NCBI RefSeq assembly: GCF_046054195.1
Contig: NZ_JBEQCS010000001.1
Location: 1-64,000, forward strand
Source of the DNA: Celerinatantimonas sp046054195
GTDB taxonomy: Bacteria > Pseudomonadota > Gammaproteobacteria > Enterobacterales > Celerinatantimonadaceae
DNA length: 64,000 nucleotides
Direction: 5' to 3'
Shown here: positions 36,062 through 44,803 of the stretch, one piece after another
Numbering within the stretch: position 1 is the first letter of the stretch
Layout of the letters: every line of letters begins with the position of its first letter
Made by a program: the position numbers and the translations under genes
Notes under the pieces: model-generated
What the model saw: only the letters and a program-made list of their open reading frames with translations
What the model was told of the DNA's origin: nothing
Databases searched by the model: none

Positions 36062-37462
36062 TTATGCTCCCCCCATGGCAGAGCTGGATTTAACATACTT
36101 CCATGGATCATCACGAAACGCTTGATACGACTGTTTGCCGGTAAAGAAGTAGGTTTTACCGCCAAATTGATAGCTAAATGGCGCATCTAAGTTGGTGAGT
36201 GACTGGCCATTAACTGGGTCATTCACGGCTATTTTCACCACATCCGAGAAATACTGCAGACCACTTTCAAGCATTTTTTTCGATACTGCGATTTGGTTGT
36301 CACGCAATGTCCATTTTTTAATTGGAATGGGGTTACAGCCGCCCCCATGGCCAATCGATGGAATGAAGATGTGCACCCCACAGGCGAGGCAAATTACCTG
36401 ATCGCCAGATTGAATATACCCTGCATCGCCACATAACATACACGCGTCGAACACCACAGCAAATTTGCTCTGATTGGCATAGCGATCGATGATAAAGAAG
36501 CGTACCACTTTGCCATCGCTGGCAATCCAACGATAACGGTGCAATTTGCCATCTTTGAGTTCATCGGTAATCGGAATATGCACCGCGTCATCACTTTGCA
36601 GATTAACGGTTAAAGCCGGCGAACGTGTCGGTGGTTGAGACGCGACAGCATCCCAATAAAGTAAGCTTGCCAGCACCACAACCAATGCGACTAAGTTAAA
36701 GCCAGCCAGATTGCGCCAACTGCGCCATTTGGCTAACAAAAGTCGTTTAGGGATAAGCGCTTTTTGTTGATGAACTTGATGCTTTAACGGCCGCATCTGG
36801 CGCCAATACAATCCTGCCAGCGTAACAAAGCTCGCAGCAATCACCCCATACGCATATAACCAGTAAAAGTTGGTTACCTTGGCAACGTAACTCAGTAGAG
36901 AGCCATATAAACCCACTATCTCAAGTTTCATCGCAGCGAGTAAAATCTCACCCGAAATAGGTAAAAGAGCTAACAGTACCAAAACCGTGAGCAACCCTCG
37001 GCGAAACCACCAACTGCGAGGGCTCAACACTTTGGCACTAATGACATGCACTATCGCTACTAAAATAAAGCCAAACACAATAGCGCTGGCATTTAAAATC
37101 AGATCGGTATTAATCACCGAGGTCACACTGACCATCGATAATTTGGCTTCTTTGGCCCACATAAAGCTAGCAAGCGCTAACTGTAAAAACAGCCACAACG
37201 TTAAAACACGTTCAAGTCGAGGAAAAACAAGATAACAGAGCAAAATAGCGAGCAGTACCGCGGCTAAAGCAATGTTAATAATCAGGACATAAACTTGCGA
37301 GTAAGGCAGCAGTGCATAACCAACTGCTCCAACAATAATCGCAAGCAAGGCGGTGTAAAAACGCGCTTTAAATTGTTTGTCTGCGATATGGCTGTAGAGG
37401 ACGGCAAATAGAACACCTGACAGTAAAAAATGAGCCAGGACATTACTGAGATAAAAACTCAT
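36062..37462 (-). CDS. DUF2318 membrane protein (Fe-S/metal-binding)
   Basis: This 466-residue protein has about eight membrane helices in its first 300 residues and a periplasmic C-terminal DUF2318 domain. That domain carries paired cysteines: DACMLCGDAGY, VICLACGVHIF and GGGCNPIP, which can hold an Fe-S cluster or metal. Members of this family lie beside FTR1 and P19 in bacterial iron-uptake loci (for example in Campylobacter). A role in periplasmic electron transfer or iron reduction has been suggested by such contexts, not shown here. Confidence 0.88.
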   Translation of the reverse strand: MSFYLSNVLAHFLLSGVLFAVLYSHIADKQFKARFYTALLAIIVGAVGYALLPYSQVYVLIINIALAAVLLAILLCYLVFPRLERVLTLWLFLQLALASFMWAKEAKLSMVSVTSVINTDLILNASAIVFGFILVAIVHVISAKVLSPRSWWFRRGLLTVLVLLALLPISGEILLAAMKLEIVGLYGSLLSYVAKVTNFYWLYAYGVIAASFVTLAGLYWRQMRPLKHQVHQQKALIPKRLLLAKWRSWRNLAGFNLVALVVVLASLLYWDAVASQPPTRSPALTVNLQSDDAVHIPITDELKDGKLHRYRWIASDGKVVRFFIIDRYANQSKFAVVFDACMLCGDAGYIQSGDQVICLACGVHIFIPSIGHGGGCNPIPIKKWTLRDNQIAVSKKMLESGLQYFSDVVKIAVNDPVNGQSLTNLDAPFSYQFGGKTYFFTGKQSYQAFRDDPWKYVKSSSAMGGA

Positions 37463-37520
37463 CGGTCACCACAACAAAGTTACAGCCGCCCCATCAACTC
37501 TGGAGCGGCTTTTGAATGAC

Positions 37521-38042
37521 TTATTTCAAACCGACATATTTAAATTTGTAGCTAACATCGAATGGTTTATACCAACGACCAACGCCAGTTTCTTTATCGG
37601 TGTGACGCAACAGCCCACCTTTTGATGGTGGATCAATATGAAAACTCAGCTCGTAGTTACCAACACCAAGCATTTTCACATTAGAGCCGTAGTGAGGGCC
37701 ATCCGATGCGATCATTGGCATGAATGTACCCTGCTGAGTTTTACCGGTATCTAAGTTTTTCATTTTGTAATTCACGGTCAGATATGGAATCCACTCACCG
37801 GCCGCAAACCCGTTTTTATTACCTTTAAGAGCGTGAATATCCACTTCTAAATGAACGTCAGCTTTAGAGGCTGCCATCATCATTCCCTGTGGTTCCATCG
37901 TGACTGGTTCTAAATACACTGCCGACAATTCCATCCCGTTCATTTCTACTGTTTTCCCAGCAGGATGTTCACCTGCTAGAGCCACAGATGAAGTAGCCAT
38001 CAGAGATGAAGCGACCAGTGCAGAAAGTAAACATTTTTTCAT
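37521..38042 (-). CDS. P19/Tp34-type periplasmic iron and copper binding protein
   Basis: This 173-residue secreted protein has a signal peptide (ends VALAGE) and the immunoglobulin-like P19/FetP fold. The predicted metal ligands fit the family spacing: H64 and E66 in DVHLEVD, M110 in FMPM, H117 in DGPHYG and H147 in LLRHTDKETG. The last region matches GVGRWYKPFDVSYKF. P19-type proteins are dimeric, bind copper and help FTR1 take up iron. The gene is 24 bp downstream of the FTR1 gene. Confidence 0.92.
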   Translation of the reverse strand: MKKCLLSALVASSLMATSSVALAGEHPAGKTVEMNGMELSAVYLEPVTMEPQGMMMAASKADVHLEVDIHALKGNKNGFAAGEWIPYLTVNYKMKNLDTGKTQQGTFMPMIASDGPHYGSNVKMLGVGNYELSFHIDPPSKGGLLRHTDKETGVGRWYKPFDVSYKFKYVGLK

Positions 38043-38066
38043 CAGTCTTTCGTTCCTTATATTAAT

Positions 38067-40010
38067 TTAATTATGAATGGCTTGTTTTCGTCCTTGCTGA
38101 CGAATGACCACCAGCGCAACAATAGCGGCGAACACTAAAACAAGTTGCGGCGTGACCGTTTCGATATAGGGGTAAATCCCCAATAAACTGATCTCAAATC
38201 CGCCCTTAAATAAGGTCGGATTAAACAATTTGGCCTCGATAAGTTCCAACACACCATTACCAGCAAAGACAAAGGCCATCAGGTACATAAAGCAGCCGGT
38301 AAAGATAAAAAATGGTTTAAGTGGCAATTTGACAACGCTGTAGCGCATCAAGAAGAAAATAGCGACAAGTAGGACAATCCCCACACCTAATCCAGAAAAC
38401 AGTGCTGCGATGGAGCTTGAGCTGGTTCCTGAACCAAGCGCGTAGTAAAACAGAACGGTTTCAGCGCCTTCTCGATACACCGCCAGGAAGCTGGCAAACC
38501 ACAAGCCAGCAATCGAGCCAGAAGTTAGCGAGCGGCTTAATTTACTTTGCAGATAGTTTTGCCATTTGTGCGCTTCGACTTTGGACAATAACCAGTAACT
38601 CATACTAAAGAGTACGACAACCGCAATCAGCATGGTGATGCCTTCAAGCATCTCGCGGCTGGCACCAGCATTGGTAAACAGCCACTGGAACAACGCTGCG
38701 GTAATCACGCTGGCAACCAGTCCAACGACCACCGAGTTTTTAATCACTTTGAGCTTATCCTGATGATTGTTTTTCACCAGGTATGCCACGATAGCCGCGA
38801 CAATCAGCAGAGCTTCAAGCCCTTCGCGCAAAATGATGGTCAAACTTGCCAAGAAAATAGCCCAGAAGCCTTGGCTACCAGAGCCCAGCATATCAGCGCC
38901 TTTTTGCAATGCTTGGCTCATTGCACTTTGATGATTTGCTAACTCATCCAAGCTGGCATCGGCTTTCATCAAGCTCACTAATCGCGTGAAGTAACCTTCT
39001 AGCTCTGATTTAAAAGTAACATCGCGAGCCCCAACCGCGTTCTCCATGCCACTGGCTTCAAACAAGTCAAAATAGCTATCCTGTACCGCCATCATCGCTT
39101 GTTTATGATGACCTTGGCTGTACTGATAAATGGCCTGTTTAACGGCTTGATCAATTTTTATAACCACCGCTGACCAGTCTTTCTGACTGACATCTGCCGT
39201 TGTGCTATCTTGCTCTTTTTGTGAATCACGGATCGCTGGCAATCCAGGCAGATCATCTTTTAAATCCGAGACCAAGGTTGATAGCTGATAACCGAATTTG
39301 ACCAGATTTTGCGAAGTAAAAGGCTTAAGGGAGAGATCTTCGAGTGCTTGGAAACGGTCATTGTACTGAGCCGCTTTTTCCTGCGAATCATTTCTGCGAA
39401 TCGCAGTTTCCAAATCAGAGTTTTTATAATTATCGAACTGCGCTTGACGCAATAGATCGTAGGCATGCTGACGGTTTTTAGCTTGCGCTGCATCATCACC
39501 TACTTGTGGTGCTAAGCGATAACTTGCCAGAGCTTGGTTCATTAAGCTTTCTAAGGTTAAAACCTGCTCACGGTAATACGGCAGAATATCCTTCTGATTC
39601 ATATTCTGCGTTTCGGCCACCAATTGATGGCCAGATTTTAAAATACCGGGAACAGTTTCAATCTGACCTTTGAGCCAAGCGATTTGCGCTGCGACCTTTT
39701 CTTTAGGCGCATTTTGCGCAATCAATTTACGAATTTCAGTGAATTTTGCTTCGAGTTTGTAGCTATATTTCTGGGAATAATTAATGCGAATGGGGCCTTC
39801 AATCCCTTCGAAAACCTCAAAGTAGGCCATCTGGACAATTGATTTCGCCTTGGCAGCATCGGATTGATTGTAGGCAACTAACGCTTTATCCAATCGACTA
39901 TTAATGTCATCTGCAGCCGCTTGATAGTCCACTGTTGCAGCAAGCACCTCGGTGCTTATCAGTAAGAATGCTAAAACCAATGCACCTACGATGCAGTTCA
40001 TCTTCCGCAT
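38067..40010 (-). CDS. FTR1-family iron permease with long duplicated periplasmic domain
   Basis: This 647-residue protein has a signal peptide, a periplasmic domain of about 350 residues, and a seven-helix FTR1 permease core. The two iron-coordinating REGxE motifs are present (ILREGLEALL and YREGAETVLF). The periplasmic part contains two similar units: VAYNQSDAAKAKSIVQMAYFEVFEGIE and YQYSQGHHKQAMMAVQDSYFDLFEASG, suggesting an internal duplication. I chose the ATG at 40010, which follows AAGGG; an extended start upstream is possible. It leads the operon and is preceded by a Fur-like box. Confidence 0.9.
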   Translation of the reverse strand: MRKMNCIVGALVLAFLLISTEVLAATVDYQAAADDINSRLDKALVAYNQSDAAKAKSIVQMAYFEVFEGIEGPIRINYSQKYSYKLEAKFTEIRKLIAQNAPKEKVAAQIAWLKGQIETVPGILKSGHQLVAETQNMNQKDILPYYREQVLTLESLMNQALASYRLAPQVGDDAAQAKNRQHAYDLLRQAQFDNYKNSDLETAIRRNDSQEKAAQYNDRFQALEDLSLKPFTSQNLVKFGYQLSTLVSDLKDDLPGLPAIRDSQKEQDSTTADVSQKDWSAVVIKIDQAVKQAIYQYSQGHHKQAMMAVQDSYFDLFEASGMENAVGARDVTFKSELEGYFTRLVSLMKADASLDELANHQSAMSQALQKGADMLGSGSQGFWAIFLASLTIILREGLEALLIVAAIVAYLVKNNHQDKLKVIKNSVVVGLVASVITAALFQWLFTNAGASREMLEGITMLIAVVVLFSMSYWLLSKVEAHKWQNYLQSKLSRSLTSGSIAGLWFASFLAVYREGAETVLFYYALGSGTSSSSIAALFSGLGVGIVLLVAIFFLMRYSVVKLPLKPFFIFTGCFMYLMAFVFAGNGVLELIEAKLFNPTLFKGGFEISLLGIYPYIETVTPQLVLVFAAIVALVVIRQQGRKQAIHN

Positions 40011-40039
40011 TGATGAAACCCTTAAAAAATGAAAACAAA

Positions 40040-40054
40040 TGAGAATAATTTCCA
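40040..40054 (-). promoter_or_regulatory. Fur-box-like site ahead of the iron operon
   Basis: TGAGAATAATTTCCA, 30 bp upstream of the FTR1 start, matches about 11 of the 14 defined positions of the 7-1-7 Fur consensus, and the flanking AAATG/CATTT extends the symmetry. It lies where RNA polymerase would bind, so iron-loaded Fur could repress the whole operon. Confidence 0.6.
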
Positions 40055-40218
40055 TTTGTATTACTTTTTGAATCATTCATCAACAAAAATTTTATCTTTT
40101 TCTGATAGGACTTGTCCTACATCAAGCCAGTACCATCCAGTGATGGGAGAGATTTACCCCATCGTTAGATGGTGATTCATAAGCCACAAAGAGGCGCCGA
40201 TTGATACAAAAAACGCGC

Positions 40219-40245
40219 ATAAAAAAGCCCTCTTTTAAGAGGGCT
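40219..40245 (-). terminator. Terminator of the DsbA-like gene
   Basis: A stem AGCCCTCTT / AAGAGGGCT is followed by TTTTTT on the minus strand, just past the DsbA-like stop codon. The gap 40055-40218 shows nothing else. Confidence 0.85.
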
Positions 40246-40267
40246 CATCTATCCATCAAATAAAAAT

Positions 40268-41056
40268 CTATTTTTGTGCTTTATCAATGGCTTGCTGAAG
40301 TGCTTGAAGCGGTACTGCACCACCAATGACCGCGGTATTTTGAACACTCGCACCTTTGGTTGGCATGACGATAAAGCCAGGTGTACCTTGAAAACCAATC
40401 TGGCGAGCCAGTGCATCATTTTTCATGATGGTTTTTTTATAAGCTTCATCATTTGCCTGTTTAAAGGCTTTACCGACAGCGGCTTTTGCAACTTGGCTAA
40501 TATCTGTTTCAGTGAGCTTGCCTTCATCATGGTTGGTGGCAAAGATCCCGTTGTGATATTTGATGTAAGAGGCCGCACCTTTATCATGCCAAACCTGCAA
40601 ACCTACCGTGGCAGCTTTTCCTGAATTTTCCCAACGAGAAGCAAAAATTGGCCAGTCTCTAAAAACAAACTGCACTTTCGGATTTGCTTTCATGAGCTTT
40701 TCAACAATTGGAGCCATGTGATGGCAGTAATAACACTGATAGTCGAAAAACTCAGTGACAGTCACTTTGGCATTTTTAGGGCCAATATGCGGAATACCTT
40801 TCACATCCAGTAAATTACTGCTGGATTGAACCGCGGCAGAAACCATCTGCTGTTGCTGTTGCTGCTGTTGCTGTTTTTGCAGCTCTTGGCTAATTTGCAC
40901 CAAAATTTGTGGGTGCTCACGCAGATAATCGGCCGCAATCTTACCGATCTCTTGGCGCTGCTTGGCAGAAAAATCGCTGTCCTGTTGAGCAAATGCAGCA
41001 GAACTGGTCGTGGTAATAGCCAGCGCAGATAAAAAAAGTACTGTAATTTTCTTCAT
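40268..41056 (-). CDS. DsbA-family (Com1-like) disulfide oxidoreductase with Gln tract
   Basis: This 262-residue secreted protein has a signal peptide (ends SAAFAQ) and a thioredoxin/DsbA-like domain with active site FFDYQCYYCHHMAP (CYYC) and cis-Pro region QGTPGFIVMP. Between signal and catalytic domain is a helical segment with nine consecutive glutamines, coded by CAG/CAA repeats. It resembles Com1/BdbD-like DsbA proteins more than classical DsbA. It may oxidise or isomerise periplasmic thiols. I used the ATG at 41056; a start 21 bp upstream exists. It is monocistronic. Confidence 0.85.
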   Translation of the reverse strand: MKKITVLFLSALAITTTSSAAFAQQDSDFSAKQRQEIGKIAADYLREHPQILVQISQELQKQQQQQQQQQMVSAAVQSSSNLLDVKGIPHIGPKNAKVTVTEFFDYQCYYCHHMAPIVEKLMKANPKVQFVFRDWPIFASRWENSGKAATVGLQVWHDKGAASYIKYHNGIFATNHDEGKLTETDISQVAKAAVGKAFKQANDEAYKKTIMKNDALARQIGFQGTPGFIVMPTKGASVQNTAVIGGAVPLQALQQAIDKAQK

Positions 41057-41379
41057 GAAGCCGTATCTCGATAGCAAAAATTAGTAAACACCTTAACGGG
41101 ACATTTTCCCCAACGCAATCCTAACCAACTGCAATCGTTGGTAAATGCACAAATGTGACATTAAATCATTGCCAATGAGTAAAATGGATTAAGTCAATTG
41201 AATTAAAATAAATATAGTCGAAAACATCTCATAACCCCACTTATAGCGCGGTATAATTAGTTTTTACGGGTTCGTCAAAAACACTAATAATAAATTTGTT
41301 TTTAATCAAATCAGGCTATATTTTTTGGTCATGAAATCACGTACGATTAAAGCTGTCCTTTCTGGGTGAAGTTGAATTT
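41057..41379 (+). other. Intergenic region before cqsS
   Basis: This divergent gap is A/T-rich. A TATAAT hexamer at 41252-41257 could be the cqsS -10 box, with only a weak -35. I see no other feature. Confidence 0.35.
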
Positions 41380-43356
41380 ATGAATGCCATCAAGAAAATT
41401 TATACAACTTCTGAATCTAATCTGACAGTGATCGGCTGGCTCGGTTTTTTGGGCTATCCGGTTTATTATGTGATTTGGCATTACCTCTATCCCCAGCCTT
41501 ACGATTCTCTGCTGTTACGCTCATTTTGCTCGGTCATTTTTCTACCTTTAGCCTTTCATCGTTATTGGCCTGAGACGTTTAAAAAATGGCTTCCTTATTA
41601 TTATGTAACCGCAATCGGTATCGGGCTTCCGTTCTTCTTTAGCTTCATGATGCTCATGAATAACTGGTCAGACATCTGGGCAATGTCACTCATGGCAGCC
41701 TTGTTTTTGCATATTCTGACAATTTACGACACTAAAATTTTGGTGTTCCAGGCTATTGCTGGCTTCTTTTTCGCTTATTTATGTGCCTTTTTACTCAAAG
41801 ATGGCTACCTCAATCCAGATGTAAAATGGTCTTATGTCCCTATCTTTTTATTTGCTTATATCTTTGGCACCTTGTGTTACGTCAAAAATAAAAACTCCAA
41901 CGAAAACAAAATATCAACGACCAAATCCTTTGGTGCAGGGATTGCTCATGAGATGCGCAATCCGCTGAGCGCACTCAAGCATTCACTCTATTTGTCACAA
42001 GATTTACTCAAAGAGCAGCCGCAAAACAAAGAGAAACTTGAACAGATTTTTAATGATTCGGTCAATACCATCGATAATGCACTAGATACGATTGAAATAT
42101 TGCTCACATCAATCGATGAAACACGCATTTCCACCTCTTCATTTAAGTTGCACTCGATTGAAGAAACCTTAAATAAGGTGACTCATTCGTTTGGTTACAA
42201 CCATTATGAAGACAAAGAATCAATCCAATTAGAAGTTAAACGAGACTTTTCCTATTTGGGCAGCGAAAGCTTACTGATTTACACCTTTTACAACTTAATG
42301 AAAAACGCCTTTCATTATAAAGAAAACAATGACTTTCATATTTCTATCCATGTCAGTCAGGATGAGAAATACAACAAAGTGATTTTCCGTGATAATGGCC
42401 GTGGTATAGAGAAAAAGGAACTCAAATATATTTTTGATGATTTTTACACAAACGGTAAAAATAACGGTTTTGGTTTAGGGCTGCCGTTTTGCAAACGGGT
42501 TATGCGCGCTTTTCATGGCGATATTTTTTGTCGATCCGTGTTTGGGCAATGGACCGAGTTTGAACTGGCGTTTCCCAAAGAAACATCCCCAGAGCTTGAA
42601 AAACTCAAAAACACCATCATCAGCCATAAAGAGATCCTCTACATCACGGATACTCGACCTCACCAATTAATGTCTGACTTTTTGTTCTCTAACAGTAAAT
42701 TCCCGTACAAAATCATCAACTCAAACGCTCTGATTTGCGAGGACTTTTATACCTATCGCTACGATCTAACCATCGTTGATTTGGATAAAATCGATGCTCG
42801 TGTGAAAAACAAAATCAATAATAAAGACAATGTGATTTATCTGAGCGAGCACCAGCAAAGCAATCAGGCAAACGTTATCAACTATCGTGATTTCATCGAA
42901 AACTATCAGAAAATCATTTTAAGCAATCTTCTGTCTGATGATAATCACATAAAATCATTACCATCGTCACAGGCAGAGCATCTCAGTGAAAAATCAAAGA
43001 TTCTCGTTGTGGATGATAACCAATCAGTATTAAAGCTCACTTCATTACTCTTAGAGCATAATGGCTTTATTACCTATCAAGCCAGTGAAGGTGCCGATGC
43101 CATTAAGATGTTAGATAACGGCGAAAACATCGATATCATCATTATGGATTTAGAAATGCCGTTGATGGATGGTTTGGAGACAACTCGCAAAATTAGAGCA
43201 TCACAGAAAAAATACAATAACATTCCGATTATTGGTCATACAGGGGATGATCAGCGCTCAACTATCGATAAAATCCTAACCAGTGGGATGAATGACTACA
43301 TCATTAAGCCATCCAATAAAACTCAATTAATCAATAAATTACAATCATGGGTATAG
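41380..43356 (+). CDS. cqsS: CAI-1 autoinducer receptor, hybrid sensor kinase CqsS
   Basis: This 658-residue membrane kinase senses alpha-hydroxyketone autoinducers (CAI-1) and controls phosphate flow to the LuxU/LuxO relay. It has six N-terminal membrane helices (residues about 15-168), a HisKA domain with H190 in GAGIAHEMRNPLSALK, an HATPase domain (DNGRGIEKKEL, NGFGLGLPFCKRVM) and a C-terminal receiver with D590 (IIIMDLEMP). W100, S103, F158, F162 and C166 lie exactly four residues before W104, S107, F162, F166 and C170 of Vibrio cholerae CqsS, as does the active His. The 3' end faces cqsA convergently, 27 bp apart. Confidence 0.92.
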   Translation: MNAIKKIYTTSESNLTVIGWLGFLGYPVYYVIWHYLYPQPYDSLLLRSFCSVIFLPLAFHRYWPETFKKWLPYYYVTAIGIGLPFFFSFMMLMNNWSDIWAMSLMAALFLHILTIYDTKILVFQAIAGFFFAYLCAFLLKDGYLNPDVKWSYVPIFLFAYIFGTLCYVKNKNSNENKISTTKSFGAGIAHEMRNPLSALKHSLYLSQDLLKEQPQNKEKLEQIFNDSVNTIDNALDTIEILLTSIDETRISTSSFKLHSIEETLNKVTHSFGYNHYEDKESIQLEVKRDFSYLGSESLLIYTFYNLMKNAFHYKENNDFHISIHVSQDEKYNKVIFRDNGRGIEKKELKYIFDDFYTNGKNNGFGLGLPFCKRVMRAFHGDIFCRSVFGQWTEFELAFPKETSPELEKLKNTIISHKEILYITDTRPHQLMSDFLFSNSKFPYKIINSNALICEDFYTYRYDLTIVDLDKIDARVKNKINNKDNVIYLSEHQQSNQANVINYRDFIENYQKIILSNLLSDDNHIKSLPSSQAEHLSEKSKILVVDDNQSVLKLTSLLLEHNGFITYQASEGADAIKMLDNGENIDIIIMDLEMPLMDGLETTRKIRASQKKYNNIPIIGHTGDDQRSTIDKILTSGMNDYIIKPSNKTQLINKLQSWV

Positions 43357-43383
43357 CCCTGGCGAACCAGGGCTAATGACTCA

Positions 43384-44553
43384 TTATTTAATATAGAGAT
43401 GTTCTTGATGAATAGCCTGATAACAAACACTCAGAATTTTATCAATTTGAGCATCGGTCAAACTGCTATTCACAGAGAACCGGATAATACTATGTTTAGG
43501 CGACGTTGCCGGACGACAGAATATCGAACCAAACACACCATTTTTCTCTAAATAGTTGCGCACCTCATAGGTATTGTCTTCTTCCCCCGTTTCGATAGAT
43601 ATAATCTGTGACTCACTCTGAATCGAAATCCCCATAGTGGTAAAGCCTTCACGCAATTTCTGGGCTTGAGTAAACAACGTAGCACGCTCTTTATCCATGG
43701 ATTTGATCATATTGAGAGTCTCTTCTAATACATCAACTTCATATGGCAGCATGGTTGAGCTAAAAATAGCGGGATAGCCAATATAAGGAATACAGGCATT
43801 AAAATTGTTGTTGGCCCAAACCGCACCCGCGCGATAGGCAAATGTTTTAGCAAGGCTTGCCGTCATAAAATCAATTTCATCTGACAATCCATATTCAGCT
43901 AAAATGCCAGCGCCTTGTTTGCCATAAACACCGAGTGAGTGGGATTCATCAATGACGGTTGCACAGCCATATTTTTTTGCTAACTCAACAATTTTTTCCA
44001 GCGGCGCAATCGTCCCAACGGTACTATAAACCGCATCCACAATAATAATTCCGGGACCATTACGTTTAATCAGCTTTTCCAGATGCCGAGCATTGTTATG
44101 CAAAAATGGCAAAATTTTAGCTTCACCACTGCGAGCCCCTTCCCACAATGACATATGCGCCAAGAAATCAATATAGACGGTGATCTCTTTGGAACATATC
44201 GCCTGCAAGAGCGATGTATTGGCACTCCATCCTGATTGAAAAATAAGACATGAGTCAAAATGAGCGAATTCTGCCATCTGTTTTTCAAATGTTGGTTTGC
44301 TGTCATCTTTATGCACAAACACAGCTGACATCAGAATACTTTCATTGGACTTATCGACTGATTTTTTTAAACATTCTTTAATTTGAGGATTATTAGCTAG
44401 TACCAAATAATCATTCGATTGCAGGACAACATCTTCCGAATGAGGTTTTCCGCCAACGACTAAATGTTTATCATTATATTTAATTAAGTCTTTTAGGTAG
44501 AAATCCAATTCAGATTTTAAAAAGGAAGGTAGTTCTTTTTTATTAATACTCAT
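43384..44553 (-). CDS. cqsA: CAI-1 autoinducer synthase CqsA
   Basis: This 389-residue PLP-dependent acyl-CoA transferase makes the amino-ketone precursor of CAI-1 from an acyl-CoA and S-adenosylmethionine or a similar amino substrate. The length equals V. cholerae CqsA and the PLP lysine falls at the same number, K236, in TASLAKTFAYRAG. D202 and H205 (VIDESHSLGVYG) and the GWSANTSLLQ loop are other class II aminotransferase landmarks. GGAG precedes the start. The upstream 250 bp to the next gene are A/T-rich with no clear signal. Confidence 0.93.
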   Translation of the reverse strand: MSINKKELPSFLKSELDFYLKDLIKYNDKHLVVGGKPHSEDVVLQSNDYLVLANNPQIKECLKKSVDKSNESILMSAVFVHKDDSKPTFEKQMAEFAHFDSCLIFQSGWSANTSLLQAICSKEITVYIDFLAHMSLWEGARSGEAKILPFLHNNARHLEKLIKRNGPGIIIVDAVYSTVGTIAPLEKIVELAKKYGCATVIDESHSLGVYGKQGAGILAEYGLSDEIDFMTASLAKTFAYRAGAVWANNNFNACIPYIGYPAIFSSTMLPYEVDVLEETLNMIKSMDKERATLFTQAQKLREGFTTMGISIQSESQIISIETGEEDNTYEVRNYLEKNGVFGSIFCRPATSPKHSIIRFSVNSSLTDAQIDKILSVCYQAIHQEHLYIK

Positions 44554-44803
44554 TATTTTTCTCCATTAACTTTGGAATAATTGCCAATTCCATCGTAATG
44601 GACTGGTTGTTTATTTTTGTGTTAATAAGAGAAAATAAATAAAAATACGTTTTTATATTATTTGGATATATATTTATAATAATGAACAAACAAATAATTG
44701 TTGAACAATGTAATTTAGTTAGCAAAGTTATATAAAAAGATGACCAAGTGCTATTTAATTACCAATAAATAACCCGCTTTATTAAAGGGAAACCAACATA
44801 ATT

